A DNA stretch of 64,000 nucleotides from Limnohabitans sp. (GCF_023910625.1 NZ_JAAVVW010000003.1:1364001-1428000); one strand, 5' to 3'. Shown: positions 9,351 to 18,286, counted from the first letter of the stretch. Notes: a model not told the origin generated them from the sequence alone. Translations and numbers: made by a program.

Positions 9351-10394
9351 ATGAAAGTCGGTATCAACGGCATGGGCCGCATCGGCCGTTTGGCCCTGCG
9401 TGCGGCCATGGGTGCGGCAGAGCGCCAGTCGGACGACCCCCGCGCAGGCAACCGCCTGGAGGTGGTGCACCTGAACGAGCTCAAAGGCGGCGCAGCGGCC
9501 ACCGCGCATTTGCTGGCGTTTGACAGCGTGCAAGGCAAATGGCGCGAGCGCATCGAAGCCGAGGGCGACAGCCAGATCCGCATCGGTGAACGGACCCTCG
9601 GCTTTTCATCGCTCGCCAACCCGGCTGACATCCCGTGGGGTGACATGGGTGTGGACCTGGTGCTCGAATGCACAGGCAAGTTTTTGACGCCTGCAACGAT
9701 TCAAGGCCACTTGGACCGGGGCGCCAAGCGCGTGATCGTGGCCGCGCCCATCAAGGTGGGCGATGTGCTGAACATTGTGGTGGGCATCAACCACACGTTG
9801 TACAACCCCGCCAAAGACCGCATCGTCACGGCGGCATCGTGCACCACCAACTGCCTGGCCCCGGTGGTCAAAGTCGTGCACGAAGCCATTGGCATCAAGC
9901 ACGGCCAGATCACCACCATCCACGACCCGACCAACACCAACTTGGTGGTGGACGCGCCACACAAAGACCTGCGCCGAGCCCGCAGCGCCATGGTGAGCCT
10001 GGCTCCCACCACCACCGGCAGCGCCACAGCGATTGCCCTGATTTATCCCGAACTCAAGGGCAAGCTCAACGGCCACGCGGTACGCGCGCCGGTGCTCAAT
10101 GCGTCGCTGACCGATTGCGTGTTTGAGATGAAGCGCGAAACCAGCGCCGAAGAAGTCAACGCCATGTTTGCCGCTGCGGCCCAAGGCCCACTGGCCGGCA
10201 TTTTGGGTTACGAGGAGCGCCCTTTGGTGAGCGTGGATTACGCCCGTGACACGCGCAGCGCCATTGTGGACGCGCTGTCCACAATGGTGACCGATGGCAC
10301 CCTGCTCAAGGTCTACGCCTGGTACGACAACGAGATGGGCTACGCTTGCCGCATGGTGGACTTGGCTTGCCACATGAACGACGTCGGCATCTGA
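9351..10394 (+). CDS. Glyceraldehyde-3-phosphate dehydrogenase of the arsenate-resistance operon
   Basis: A 347-residue GAPDH with the NAD-binding start [10 protein letters not shown], the catalytic cysteine in [10 protein letters not shown] (about residue 164), HDPTNTNL and the C-terminal [15 protein letters not shown]. The ATG at 9351 is chosen over upstream in-frame codons because it begins the GAPDH fold and has AAGGA before it. It lies one base from arsJ. In known GAPDH-ArsJ pairs the dehydrogenase uses arsenate in place of phosphate to form 1-arseno-3-phosphoglycerate, which ArsJ exports. A dedicated arsenate role is inferred from context; a glycolytic role cannot be excluded. Confidence 0.85.
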   Translation: MKVGINGMGRIGRLALRAAMGAAERQSDDPRAGNRLEVVHLNELKGGAAATAHLLAFDSVQGKWRERIEAEGDSQIRIGERTLGFSSLANPADIPWGDMGVDLVLECTGKFLTPATIQGHLDRGAKRVIVAAPIKVGDVLNIVVGINHTLYNPAKDRIVTAASCTTNCLAPVVKVVHEAIGIKHGQITTIHDPTNTNLVVDAPHKDLRRARSAMVSLAPTTTGSATAIALIYPELKGKLNGHAVRAPVLNASLTDCVFEMKRETSAEEVNAMFAAAAQGPLAGILGYEERPLVSVDYARDTRSAIVDALSTMVTDGTLLKVYAWYDNEMGYACRMVDLACHMNDVGI

Positions 10395-10395
10395 G

Positions 10396-11646
10396 ATGAA
10401 CGCCGCTGAACGCAATTACGGCATCGTGACCGCCGCCTATTGGGGCTTCACCCTGACCGACGGCGCTTTGCGCATGTTGGTGTTGCTGCACTTTTACAAG
10501 TTGGGTTACTCGCCGTTCACGCTGGCCTTTTTGTTCTTGCTGTACGAAGGCGCGGGCGTGCTGGCCAACCTGATCGGTGGCTGGCTGGCCACGCGCTTTG
10601 GCATTGCAAGCATGCTCACGGTGGGCTTGGTCACGCAGATCATCGGCTTTGGTTTGCTCTCGGCCCTGCAACCCGAGTGGACAGCCGCCATGTCGGTGGC
10701 CTGGGTGGTGCTGGCGCAAGGGGTGTGTGGTGTGGCCAAAGACCTGACCAAAACCGCCAGCAAATCGGCGATCAAGATCACGCAAGCGCAAGCCAAGGAC
10801 ACAGGCAACGGCCAATTGTTCAAGTGGGTGGCCTGGTTCACCGGCAGCAAGAACGCCATGAAGGGCTTTGGATTTTTCTTGGGTGGTTTGCTTTTAGAGA
10901 CGCTGGGTTTTCAGGGCTCGCTGTGGGCCATGGCGGGCCTCTTGGCTTTGGTGCTGATCGGCGTGGTGAGCAGCCTGCCGCCCATGATGGGCAAGAGCAA
11001 GCCTTCGAGCTCGGCCAAAGAGTTGTTCGCCAAAAACCCAGGCATCAACGCCCTGGCGGCTGCCCGTGTGGCCTTGTTTGGTGCGCGTGACGTGTGGTTT
11101 GTGGTGGGCGTGCCGGTGTTTTTGTACTCCGTGGGCTGGACCTTCACCATGGTGGGCGGCTTTTTGGCGGCGTGGACCATTGGTTACGGCCTGGTGCAGG
11201 CCTTGGCACCACAGATCGTACGCCGCAGCGCCGATGGCCTGAGCCGCGAAGTGCCTGCAGCCCGCTGGTGGTCGGCGGTGCTCACCTTCATGCCGCTGGG
11301 CATTGCCGCGGCCATGTACCTGCAAGCGCCGCAGCTGCAGTGGTGGGTGGTGGGCGGTCTGAGTTTGTTCGGCTTTGCCTTTGCCATCAACTCTTCGGTG
11401 CACAGCTACTTGGTGCTGGCCTATGCGGGCTCTGAAAAAGCGGCCGAAGATGTGGGTTTTTATTACGCGGCCAATGCATTGGGCCGCTTCATGGGCACGC
11501 TGCTGTCGGGCCTTTTGTACCAGTGGGGCGGGTTGATGTATGCGCTCTTGGGCTCGGCGCTGATGCTGCTTTTGTGCTGGCTGGCCACACTGCGTTTGCC
11601 CATGGGCTTGCTCACGCACACAACTGAAAAAGAGGTCACACCATGA
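10396..11646 (+). CDS. arsJ: ArsJ, MFS organoarsenical efflux permease
   Basis: A 416-residue, 12-span major-facilitator protein whose N-terminus (NYGIVTAAYWGFTLTDGALR, LLHFYKLGYSPFTLAFLFLLYE) and DLTKTASKSAIKI segment are typical of ArsJ. ArsJ expels 1-arseno-3-phosphoglycerate, which then breaks down to arsenate outside. It starts one base after the GAPDH stop and its own stop overlaps the arsR start (ATGA), a tightly coupled operon that fits this assignment better than a general MFS label. Confidence 0.88.
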   Translation: MNAAERNYGIVTAAYWGFTLTDGALRMLVLLHFYKLGYSPFTLAFLFLLYEGAGVLANLIGGWLATRFGIASMLTVGLVTQIIGFGLLSALQPEWTAAMSVAWVVLAQGVCGVAKDLTKTASKSAIKITQAQAKDTGNGQLFKWVAWFTGSKNAMKGFGFFLGGLLLETLGFQGSLWAMAGLLALVLIGVVSSLPPMMGKSKPSSSAKELFAKNPGINALAAARVALFGARDVWFVVGVPVFLYSVGWTFTMVGGFLAAWTIGYGLVQALAPQIVRRSADGLSREVPAARWWSAVLTFMPLGIAAAMYLQAPQLQWWVVGGLSLFGFAFAINSSVHSYLVLAYAGSEKAAEDVGFYYAANALGRFMGTLLSGLLYQWGGLMYALLGSALMLLLCWLATLRLPMGLLTHTTEKEVTP

Positions 11647-12002
11647 ACCCCGTTTCTCTTTTCAGCGTCATGGACGAGGACGTGGCCGTCAAGGCCTTGG
11701 CGGCGTTGGCGCAAAGTTCACGCCTCAAGGTGTTTCGCGCCATCGTGGGCGCTGGGCCCGAAGGCATTCAGCCAGGGCAGTTGTCTGCAACTCTGGATAT
11801 TCCCGCCAACACACTGTCGTTTCACCTCAAGGAACTGCACCACTCGGCCTTGGTCAGTGTGCAGCGCGAAGGCCGGTTTTTGCGCTACCGCGCCGACCTG
11901 AGCGCCATGCAAAGCCTGATGGACTTTTTGACCGCGCACTGCTGCCAGGGTGTGCCCTGTGGTGATGTGCTCAATCTGGCTTGCGAACCAGGCTGCTGCT
12001 GA
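11643..12002 (+). CDS. arsR: ArsR-family arsenic-responsive repressor
   Basis: A 119-residue winged-helix protein: [14 protein letters not shown], then [43 protein letters not shown], the ArsR DNA-binding core. The C-terminal tail is rich in cysteines ([18 protein letters not shown]), suitable for binding As(III). The usual helix-3 CVC motif is absent, so metal sensing would use the tail pairs, as in some proteobacterial ArsR proteins. It overlaps arsJ by 4 bp. Any operator should lie near 9300-9350, where a Pho box is also seen. Confidence 0.85.
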   Translation: MNPVSLFSVMDEDVAVKALAALAQSSRLKVFRAIVGAGPEGIQPGQLSATLDIPANTLSFHLKELHHSALVSVQREGRFLRYRADLSAMQSLMDFLTAHCCQGVPCGDVLNLACEPGCC

Positions 12003-12035
12003 GCCTGCCCATCGCTACGCAGAGGCTTCACCCCC

Positions 12036-12092
12036 TGTCGGAGCCCACCCCGTGGGCGATGGGCGTGGCACACGCCCTGCAAGCGATCGCCA
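12036..12092 (+). repeat. Half copy of the palindromic repeat
   Basis: This stretch matches the left arm and centre of the 76-bp palindromic repeat seen at 36.3 and 40.7 kb: TGTCGGAGCCCACCCC, then GTGGGCGATGGGCGTGG and CACACGCCCTG. The right arm is missing. The sequence runs instead into the ACR3 remnant, so the repeat marks the breakpoint. Confidence 0.65.
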
Positions 12093-12379
12093 TGATTGCC
12101 GTGCCCCTGGTGCTGCAGACCTATGGCATTTTCTTCATCGCCTGGTGGGGCGCGCGTTGGCTCAAATTGCCGCACAACGTAGCCGGGCCCACTTGCCTGA
12201 TCTGCACATCCAACTTTTTTGAACTCGCGGTGGCGGTGGCCATCTCACTGTTCGGCCTGAATTTGGACGCAGCCTTGGCCACCGTGGTGGGCGTGCTGGT
12301 GGAAGTGCCCGTGATGCTGACGCTGGTGGCCTTGATCAACCGCTGGGCACCGTCCAAGGGCGTGCAGACCGAAGCTTGA
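12090..12379 (+). pseudogene. ACR3-type arsenite efflux pump, C-terminal remnant
   Basis: About 95 codons open through the stop at 12379 encode the end of an ACR3 arsenite/H+ antiporter: [68 protein letters not shown]. Full ACR3 proteins are about 350 residues with ten spans; only the last three or so remain. The frame is open further upstream, but there it translates the arsR end and the palindromic repeat. It sits directly behind arsR, where an intact arsenite pump would be expected. Export of arsenite from this locus is probably lost. Confidence 0.8.
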
Positions 12380-12420
12380 GCGAGCAGGCCAGGCCCGCTG
12401 ACCTCGTCAGATAGGTGCCC

Positions 12421-12460
12421 ATGTCATCCGGCTTTCACAATTCGGTCACATAATTCACAC
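12421..12460 (+). promoter_or_regulatory. Pho box array and -10 for ppx
   Basis: Half-sites recur every 11 bp: ATGTCAT (12421), CTTTCAC (12432), CGGTCAC (12443) and the weaker TTCACAC (12454). After the first pair, ten bases on, CATAAT (12449-12454) matches the -10 consensus at five of six positions. ppx begins at 12493, which leaves a leader of about 30 nt. Confidence 0.65.
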
Positions 12461-12492
12461 TTTGCCCGTCTGCCCTCGCCCCACCCCTCGCC

Positions 12493-13995
12493 ATGCAAAC
12501 CCATTCCCTGTACGCCGCCATTGACCTGGGCTCCAACAGTTTTCGCCTTGAAATCGGACAGATGGATGCGGGCCAGCTGCGGCGCGTGGAATACATCAAG
12601 GAAACCGTGCGCCAAGGCAGCGGCCTGGACAGCGAACGCAACCTGAGCGAAGAAGCCATGGCACGGGGTTGGGAATGCCTGGCCCGCTTTGGCGAACGGA
12701 TTGCGGGCTTCCAGCCCCAACAAGTCCGGGCTGTGGCGACCCAAACCCTGCGCGAGGCCCGCAACCGGGAGGTGTTTTTAGTCAAGGCCAAACAGATTTT
12801 GGGCTTTCCGATCGAGGTGATTGCCGGGCGCGAAGAAGCCCGACTCATTTACCTGGGTGTGTCGCACCTGCTGCCGCAATCGGATGAGCGCCGCCTGGTG
12901 GTGGACATCGGCGGGCGCTCGACCGAAATGATTTTGGGCCGGCACGTCACCGCCAGTACGCTGGAGTCTTACCGTGTGGGCAGCGTGGGCTGGTCCATGA
13001 AGTATTTTCCCGATGGTCTGTGGACTGCCCAAGCCTTCAAGGCCGCCGAGATCGCGGCCCTGGCGGTGCTCGACGAGGCCCACATCCTCTTCAACCGCCA
13101 GCACTGGGACAAGTGCTACGGCTCCTCGGGCACGGTGGGCGCGGTGTCCGATATCTTGACCCAATCCGGCTGGCCCGAGGGGCGTGTCACACGCGAGGGC
13201 CTGGCTTGGCTCAAAGAGCGTTTGCTCAAGGCCCAAAAGCTGGACAACTTGCGCCTCGAAGGCGTCAAGGAAGACCGCAAACCCGTCATCGGTGGCGGCC
13301 TGGCGGTGTTGCAAGCCGTGTTTGATTTGCTGCAAATCGATGAGATGGATGCCGCGCAAGGGGCCCTGCGCCACGGCGCACTGTACGACCTGATCGACCG
13401 TGAAAGCCCCCAGGATGTCCGCTCGTCCATGGTCAGCTGGTTGGCCCAACGCTTTGGCACCGATGCCCAGCAGGCCGATCGGGTCTCACGCACAGCCCAG
13501 GGCCTGCTGGAAGCCATGATTGGGTCGGGGGCCGACCAGCCCCAAAACGAACGCCAACGCCATTTGCAAAAACTGCACTGGGCCTGCCAGCTGCACGAAA
13601 CCGGCATGCGCATCTCGCACAGCGATTACCACAAGCATGGCGCCTACATCCTGGACAACACCGACCTGCCCGGCTTCACCCTGGACGAGCTGCATCGCCT
13701 GAGCCAATTGGTACTGGGCCACCGGGGCAAGCTGCGCAAGCTCGAGGCCGAACTGCAAAGCACCCGATTCGTGCAGCAACTCATGGCGCTGCGCTTGGCA
13801 GTCATTTTGTGCCATGCCCGGCGCGATCCGGATTTGTCGGGCTTGCACATCCAGTGCGATGTGGACAGGCGCACCGCCAGCCTGCAAATGGACAGCGACT
13901 GGGCCGAGCTCTGGCCCCAATCGGCGCACTTGTTGCGCGAAGAAAAAAACGCCTGGCAAAAGACAGATTGGGTTTTACAGGTATCGGCGGACTAA
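12493..13995 (+). CDS. ppx: Exopolyphosphatase (Ppx/GppA family)
   Basis: A 500-residue phosphatase that removes terminal phosphate from polyphosphate or acts on pppGpp. The ASKHA ATPase-type motifs are clear: AAIDLGSNSFRLEIG at the start, ATQTLREARN, and VVDIGGRSTEMILG at about 138-151. GSSGTVGAVSDI follows, and the C-terminal half is HD-like (LHETGMRISHSDYHKHGAYIL). Length agrees with the long Ppx form. It lies opposite ppk, so synthesis and breakdown of polyphosphate are encoded together. Confidence 0.93.
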   Translation: MQTHSLYAAIDLGSNSFRLEIGQMDAGQLRRVEYIKETVRQGSGLDSERNLSEEAMARGWECLARFGERIAGFQPQQVRAVATQTLREARNREVFLVKAKQILGFPIEVIAGREEARLIYLGVSHLLPQSDERRLVVDIGGRSTEMILGRHVTASTLESYRVGSVGWSMKYFPDGLWTAQAFKAAEIAALAVLDEAHILFNRQHWDKCYGSSGTVGAVSDILTQSGWPEGRVTREGLAWLKERLLKAQKLDNLRLEGVKEDRKPVIGGGLAVLQAVFDLLQIDEMDAAQGALRHGALYDLIDRESPQDVRSSMVSWLAQRFGTDAQQADRVSRTAQGLLEAMIGSGADQPQNERQRHLQKLHWACQLHETGMRISHSDYHKHGAYILDNTDLPGFTLDELHRLSQLVLGHRGKLRKLEAELQSTRFVQQLMALRLAVILCHARRDPDLSGLHIQCDVDRRTASLQMDSDWAELWPQSAHLLREEKNAWQKTDWVLQVSAD

Positions 13996-14039
13996 ATTCC
14001 CCGGATTTTTTAGGGTAGATGTCTTGGCGAATAAAAAAC

Positions 14040-14071
14040 AACGGTATAAACTGTATGCACCGTTATTTTTT
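14040..14071 (+). terminator. Possible weak terminator after ppx
   Basis: AACGGT and ACCGTT form a 6-bp stem with a 13-base loop, followed by ATTTTTT. The stem is short and lies just before the next start codon (14086), so it could equally be part of that gene's promoter or an operator. Confidence 0.3.
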
Positions 14072-14085
14072 AAAGTCGATACACC

Positions 14086-14544
14086 ATGAACGACGCCATC
14101 ATTTCCTCTGCCCTAGGCGCAAACGCTGCCAGCACCGGCAGCGCCGCATCTTCTGGCAAAGCCCACACCAAACCTGCTGTCAAGGCAGCTTCCGCCTCCA
14201 AAACACCTGCCAAAGCACCGCGCAAAACCGCCGCCAAAGCCAAGACCAGCCCGGCCAAGGCGCCTCAGCCCAAAGCCTCGGACAATAAAAATACGGCCGC
14301 CCCTGCCAAGGCGCCCAAAGAGAAAAAGATCAAAGTCGTGCGCGACAGTTTCACACTGCCCAAGACCGAGTTGCTGCAAATCACCGAAATGAAAAAACGC
14401 GCCATGACTTTGGGCGTGGAAGTCAAAAAAAGTGAATTGATCCGCGCCGGCCTGCAGGCCCTGGCAGGCATGGCCGACACCGCTTTCAAAAAGGCCATGG
14501 CCAGCGTGCCCACCATCAAAACCGGGCGGCCTGCCAAAGACTGA
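14086..14544 (+). CDS. Lys/Ala-rich histone-like protein with ribbon-helix-helix-type C-terminus
   Basis: A 152-residue protein in two parts. Residues 20-100 are low-complexity and strongly basic, with repeats of the type KAPRKTAAKAKTSPAKAP, like histone H1 or AlgP tails. Residues 105-140 (DSFTLPKTELLQITEMKKRA, EVKKSELIRAGLQALAGM) look like an RHH-type DNA-binding unit. It lies between ppx and the sixA-ppk pair. Lysine-rich tails bind DNA and polyphosphate, so a nucleoid or polyphosphate-granule role is possible but only inferred. Confidence 0.8.
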   Translation: MNDAIISSALGANAASTGSAASSGKAHTKPAVKAASASKTPAKAPRKTAAKAKTSPAKAPQPKASDNKNTAAPAKAPKEKKIKVVRDSFTLPKTELLQITEMKKRAMTLGVEVKKSELIRAGLQALAGMADTAFKKAMASVPTIKTGRPAKD

Positions 14545-14565
14545 AGGCGCTGACTCAGGCGCAGC

Positions 14566-15027
14566 TCACAAGCGCTCAGGACAAGTCACCCCCATCAAAA
14601 CGGTTTGAGCTTGGCCCTCGCGGATGCGGTGGCGCAGCCACCACACCGCGCCTTTTCGGATGGCGCATGCAGCCTCGGGCATGCCCAGCAATTGCGCCAC
14701 CATGCCGCCCAGCGCCGGTTGGTGACCTACCAGCAAGACCGGGTAACGCGCCTCGGGCCAGCCCGAGGTTTCCAGCACATCCGCCACACTGGCGCCAGGC
14801 GACAAGGCGTCGCGGACCTTGTATTTGCGGCCCAGGGCACGCACCGTTTGCTCGGCACGCACGGCGGGGCTGCTGAGCAAACGGGTCCCTTGTGGCAACT
14901 GGGCGTCCAGCCAGGCGGCCATGCGCTCGGCCTGTTTGCGCCCACGGGGCGTCAAGGCCCTTTGCATGTCGTCTTCGCCTGGCTCGGCCTCATGGGCTTC
15001 TGCATGCCGCCACACGATCAAATCCAT
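14566..15027 (-). CDS. sixA: Phosphohistidine phosphatase SixA
   Basis: A 153-residue histidine-phosphatase-superfamily protein with the catalytic RHAEA motif at residues 7-11, TPRGRKQAE, SSPAVRAEQT and the second active-site histidine in LLVGHQPAL. The ATG at 15027 is preceded at 8 bases by AGGAG; an in-frame GTG 9 bp upstream lacks room for a ribosome site. It begins 5 bases after the ppk stop on the same strand. SixA removes phosphate from phosphohistidine proteins; here it is probably co-expressed with Ppk. Confidence 0.9.
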   Translation of the reverse strand: MDLIVWRHAEAHEAEPGEDDMQRALTPRGRKQAERMAAWLDAQLPQGTRLLSSPAVRAEQTVRALGRKYKVRDALSPGASVADVLETSGWPEARYPVLLVGHQPALGGMVAQLLGMPEAACAIRKGAVWWLRHRIREGQAQTVLMGVTCPERL

Positions 15028-15032
15028 GGCCC

Positions 15033-17117
15033 TCACTCCTGAACAGGCGATGCGTCATAGCGCTGCATCAGCGCTTCTTGGGCCCCAGGCCCCGGTGCGG
15101 TCAAGCCGACACGGTGGTATTGGCCATCGGAGGCCAAGTCCCAGGCGTCGCGCCCGTCGTGCAGGTAAGCGATCAGGCATTCATCAATGATGCGCTGGCG
15201 CAGCAACGGGTCGGTCACGGGCCAAGCCAACTCAATGCGGCGCGTCATGTTGCGGCTCATCCAGTCAGCGCTCGACAGGTACAGAGATTCGTCCTGGTCA
15301 GCGCAAAAGTAAAACACCCGCGAGTGCTCCAGAAAACGGCCGATGACCGAGCGCACACGGATGTTCTCGCTCAAACCAGCCACCCCGGCGGGCAACATGC
15401 AGGCACCGCGCACAATCAAATCGATCTTGGCACCTTTTTGCCCGGCCGTCAGCAAAGCCTCCATCAAGGGCTGGTCGGTCAAGGCATTCATCTTGATGAC
15501 AATGCGCCCGTTCGCGCCACGTGCAGCTGCCTCGCCGACCGCCTCAATGCGGGCCTGCATTTGGGCATGCAAATTAAACGGTGCAACCAGCATGCGTCTC
15601 ATTTTGGGCAACCGGCTTTGGCTGGCCAAATGCCCGAACAACTGGTCCATGTCGGCGGTGATGTCGGCATCGGCCGTGAGGTAACTGATGTCGGTGTAAA
15701 GCGCAGCCGTGCGGCGGTTGTAATTGCCCGTAGACAGATGACCATAGCGCCGCAGCACGCGGCCTTCGCGGCGGGTGACCAAGAGCATTTTTGCGTGCGT
15801 TTTCAGGCCCACGATGCCGTAGACCACTTGCGCGCCGATCGATTCGAGTTGCTCGGCCCAGTTGATGTTGGCCTCTTCGTCAAAACGGGCCTTGAGTTCT
15901 ACCACGGCCGTGACTTCCTTGCCCCGGCGTACCGCCTCGCGCAGCAAATCCATCAAGGTGGTGTCGCTGCCTGCGCGGTAAATGGTTTGCTTGATGGCCA
16001 ACACATTCGGGTCCATCACGGCTTCGCGCAAAAAGGCCAGCACGCCGTCAAAGCTTTCAAAGGGTTGGTGAATCACCACATCGCCCGCTTTGAGCCGGTT
16101 AAAAATCGAGCCGTGTTGCGGCAATTGGACAGGAAAGCTGGCTTTGAACGGCGGAAACAGCAAGTCTGGTGCAGGCACCAAATCTATCAACTGCATCAGG
16201 CGCACCAGGTTCACCGGGCCATTGACCCGGAACACTGAGGCTTCGGGCAGTCGAAATTCCTTGCGCAAAAATTCTGCCAAACGGGGCGCACAGTTGGACG
16301 AGACCTCCAGGCGAACTGCCTGACCATAGTGGCGGTGCTGCAGGCCTTGGCGCAGGGCCATGCGCAAATTGGCGATTTCGTCCTCGTCCACCGCCAGGTC
16401 CGAATGGCGGGTGACCCTGAATTGAGAAAACTGCCCGACTTCACGTCCCGGGAACAATTCGGCCAGATGGGCACGGATCACGCTGGACAAAAGTACAAAA
16501 GCCTTGCTGCCCTCACACACCCGGTCCGGCAAGGCAATCACCCTCGGCAACACGCGCGGTACCTTGACGATGGCGATTTCGTTGGACCGCCCAAAAGCGT
16601 CCTTGCCCGACAACTGCACAATGAAGTTGAGCGATTTGTTGGCCACTTGAGGAAAGGGGTGCGCCGGATCCAGGCCCACGGGCACGAGCAGGGGCTGCAC
16701 CTCGCGCTGGAAGTAACTGCGCACCCAACGGCGTTGCTCGGCATTGCGCTCGCCATGTGACAACAAACGGTAGCCATGGCGCTGCAATGTAGGCAGCAAA
16801 TCATCGTTGTACAAAGCGTACTGCCGCGCCACCATGGCATTGGTTTTGTCGGTAATGGCCTTCAAGCTGTCGTTCGTGTACTGCCCGGATGTGATCGCCT
16901 GCAAACTGCCCATCACATGCGGCTCGGCCCGCACCTCAAAGAACTCGTCCAAGTTGGAGGACACGATGCACAAATACCTCAGGCGTTCGAGCACGGGCAC
17001 CTCGGGTCGGTGCGCCCAATCGAGCACGCGCTCATTGAAAGCCAAAATGCTCAGATCACGATCCAAAAACTCAGGGGGCAACTCTGGCGAAACGGTCTGT
17101 GAAATTGGATGGTCCAT
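15033..17117 (-). CDS. ppk: Polyphosphate kinase 1
   Basis: Makes polyphosphate from ATP reversibly. The 694-residue protein has the family's standard length and domains: N-terminal helical domain (LSILAFNERVLDWA, SSNLDEFFEVR), head domain and two PLD-like catalytic domains. The autophosphorylated histidine is in GLKTHAKMLLVTRR (about residue 441). YGHLSTGNYN (about 460) and LEHSRVFYFCADQDE (about 612) complete the site. It is followed closely by sixA and is convergent with ppx. A possible Pho box precedes it. Confidence 0.97.
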   Translation of the reverse strand: MDHPISQTVSPELPPEFLDRDLSILAFNERVLDWAHRPEVPVLERLRYLCIVSSNLDEFFEVRAEPHVMGSLQAITSGQYTNDSLKAITDKTNAMVARQYALYNDDLLPTLQRHGYRLLSHGERNAEQRRWVRSYFQREVQPLLVPVGLDPAHPFPQVANKSLNFIVQLSGKDAFGRSNEIAIVKVPRVLPRVIALPDRVCEGSKAFVLLSSVIRAHLAELFPGREVGQFSQFRVTRHSDLAVDEDEIANLRMALRQGLQHRHYGQAVRLEVSSNCAPRLAEFLRKEFRLPEASVFRVNGPVNLVRLMQLIDLVPAPDLLFPPFKASFPVQLPQHGSIFNRLKAGDVVIHQPFESFDGVLAFLREAVMDPNVLAIKQTIYRAGSDTTLMDLLREAVRRGKEVTAVVELKARFDEEANINWAEQLESIGAQVVYGIVGLKTHAKMLLVTRREGRVLRRYGHLSTGNYNRRTAALYTDISYLTADADITADMDQLFGHLASQSRLPKMRRMLVAPFNLHAQMQARIEAVGEAAARGANGRIVIKMNALTDQPLMEALLTAGQKGAKIDLIVRGACMLPAGVAGLSENIRVRSVIGRFLEHSRVFYFCADQDESLYLSSADWMSRNMTRRIELAWPVTDPLLRQRIIDECLIAYLHDGRDAWDLASDGQYHRVGLTAPGPGAQEALMQRYDASPVQE

Positions 17118-17142
17118 GGCTTAACGTCGATGAATTCAACTC

Positions 17143-17176
17143 ATCTTATAAATTCATTAAGTCATTTTGATGACAA
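17143..17176 (-). promoter_or_regulatory. Weak candidate Pho box for ppk
   Basis: On the minus strand TTGTCAT-CAAA-ATGACTT (17159-17176) has 7-4-7 geometry, but only the first half-site is a good match. TAAGAT (17143-17148) lies ten bases on as a possible -10. Support comes mainly from the other Pho boxes in this block. Confidence 0.4.
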
Positions 17177-17189
17177 TGCCGTGAAAATC

Positions 17190-17414
17190 CTAGGCTTTTT
17201 TGCCCTTGCCTTTGATGGGCATCAAGTAAGACTTGAACAGCGCCACCGTGTGGGGCCAGCCAAAGGCTTCAGCCCTGCGCCTGGCCTCTTGTCGTGGCAA
17301 CCGCAAGGCATGCGATACCGCTTTTTCCAAATCCCTTGTGAATGTGTTCTGAAGGCCTGCACCAGAGGTTTTGAAATGCACCGCATCAGGACCTGCCCCG
17401 GTGGCTGAATTCAT
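17190..17414 (-). CDS. Small basic hypothetical protein coupled to the OlsB-like gene
   Basis: A 74-residue frame whose ATG overlaps the stop of the acyltransferase gene (ATGA at 17411-17414). It is hydrophilic and basic, contains LEKAVSHALRLPRQEARRRAEAFGW and ends KGKGKKA. No domain is recognised. The overlap and same-strand order argue that it is a real, translationally coupled gene, but nothing points to a function. Confidence 0.5.
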   Translation of the reverse strand: MNSATGAGPDAVHFKTSGAGLQNTFTRDLEKAVSHALRLPRQEARRRAEAFGWPHTVALFKSYLMPIKGKGKKA

Positions 17415-18256
17415 GCAGCACCGGCCGAAAAATGCTTGCGGTAGCGCATGGGCAAATCAGCAGTTCGCATCATCATGGGCAGATCGGCCGTGTTGAAATC
17501 CGGATCCCATGCGGGTGCACCCAACACCTTGGCTCCCAAGCGCAAGTAGCCTTTGATCAGCGCTGGCGGATCAATGGCCAAACCATGGTCCAAATCTTCC
17601 ACTGGCAGTGGCAAACGGGGTCGCACATGGAACTGGATATCGGCCAAATTCGTATGCCGCAACTGATGCCAGATGCTCGCTGCGACATCACCCGTGACCA
17701 GACCGTTGTGCAGCATCGGGATGCTGGCGCAACCGATCATGGTGTCCAAGCGGTTGCGGTCCATGAATTCAAACAAGGCGCCCCACAAGGCCATGATGAC
17801 ACCACCATGGCGGTGATCTGCGTGCACGCAGCTGCGGCCCAACTCCACCATGCGGGTGCGCAGATCGCGCAGACGGGTCAGGTCAAACTCGGTGTCACTG
17901 TAAGTGCTGCCCGCTCGTTTGGCTTGAGCAGGCGTGAGCACCCGGTAAGTGCCAATGACCTGCCCCGAAGCACTGTCCCGAACCAGCAAGTGCTCACAAT
18001 AATCATCAAACAAATCGATGTCGTGGTCTGGCAGGGTGATGGGCAACCGCGCACCCAACTCGTTGGCAAAGACCTGATACCTCAGGCGCTGCGCCTCCCG
18101 AACTTCGTCGAGATGCTGCGCCCAGCTGACTTGAATGGTGCCTTGCACACGCCGAGGCAAAAAATCCAAACCGGTGACAGAGGACGCCGGATGAAGTGAC
18201 CCCCTGGGCAATTGAACAGGGGACAGTGGGAAGGTGGGGTTAGGTAACTCTTTCAT
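17411..18256 (-). CDS. OlsB-like N-acyltransferase (ornithine lipid synthesis)
   Basis: A 281-residue GNAT-type hemolysin/OlsB-family acyltransferase: EVREAQRLRYQVFANELGA, DLFDDYCEHLLVRD, GTYRVLTP, MVELGRSCVHADHR and IGCASIPMLHNG. OlsB adds a 3-hydroxyacyl chain to ornithine, the first step to phosphorus-free ornithine lipids, which replace phospholipids under phosphate limitation. The ATG at 18256 is chosen because AAGGAG lies 8 bases upstream; the ATG at 18304 overlaps the Pho box array. A matching olsA is not visible. The array agrees with an OlsB role. Confidence 0.8.
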   Translation of the reverse strand: MKELPNPTFPLSPVQLPRGSLHPASSVTGLDFLPRRVQGTIQVSWAQHLDEVREAQRLRYQVFANELGARLPITLPDHDIDLFDDYCEHLLVRDSASGQVIGTYRVLTPAQAKRAGSTYSDTEFDLTRLRDLRTRMVELGRSCVHADHRHGGVIMALWGALFEFMDRNRLDTMIGCASIPMLHNGLVTGDVAASIWHQLRHTNLADIQFHVRPRLPLPVEDLDHGLAIDPPALIKGYLRLGAKVLGAPAWDPDFNTADLPMMMRTADLPMRYRKHFSAGAA

Positions 18257-18286
18257 GACTTCAGCTCCTTTTTCATCCTGCGACGA

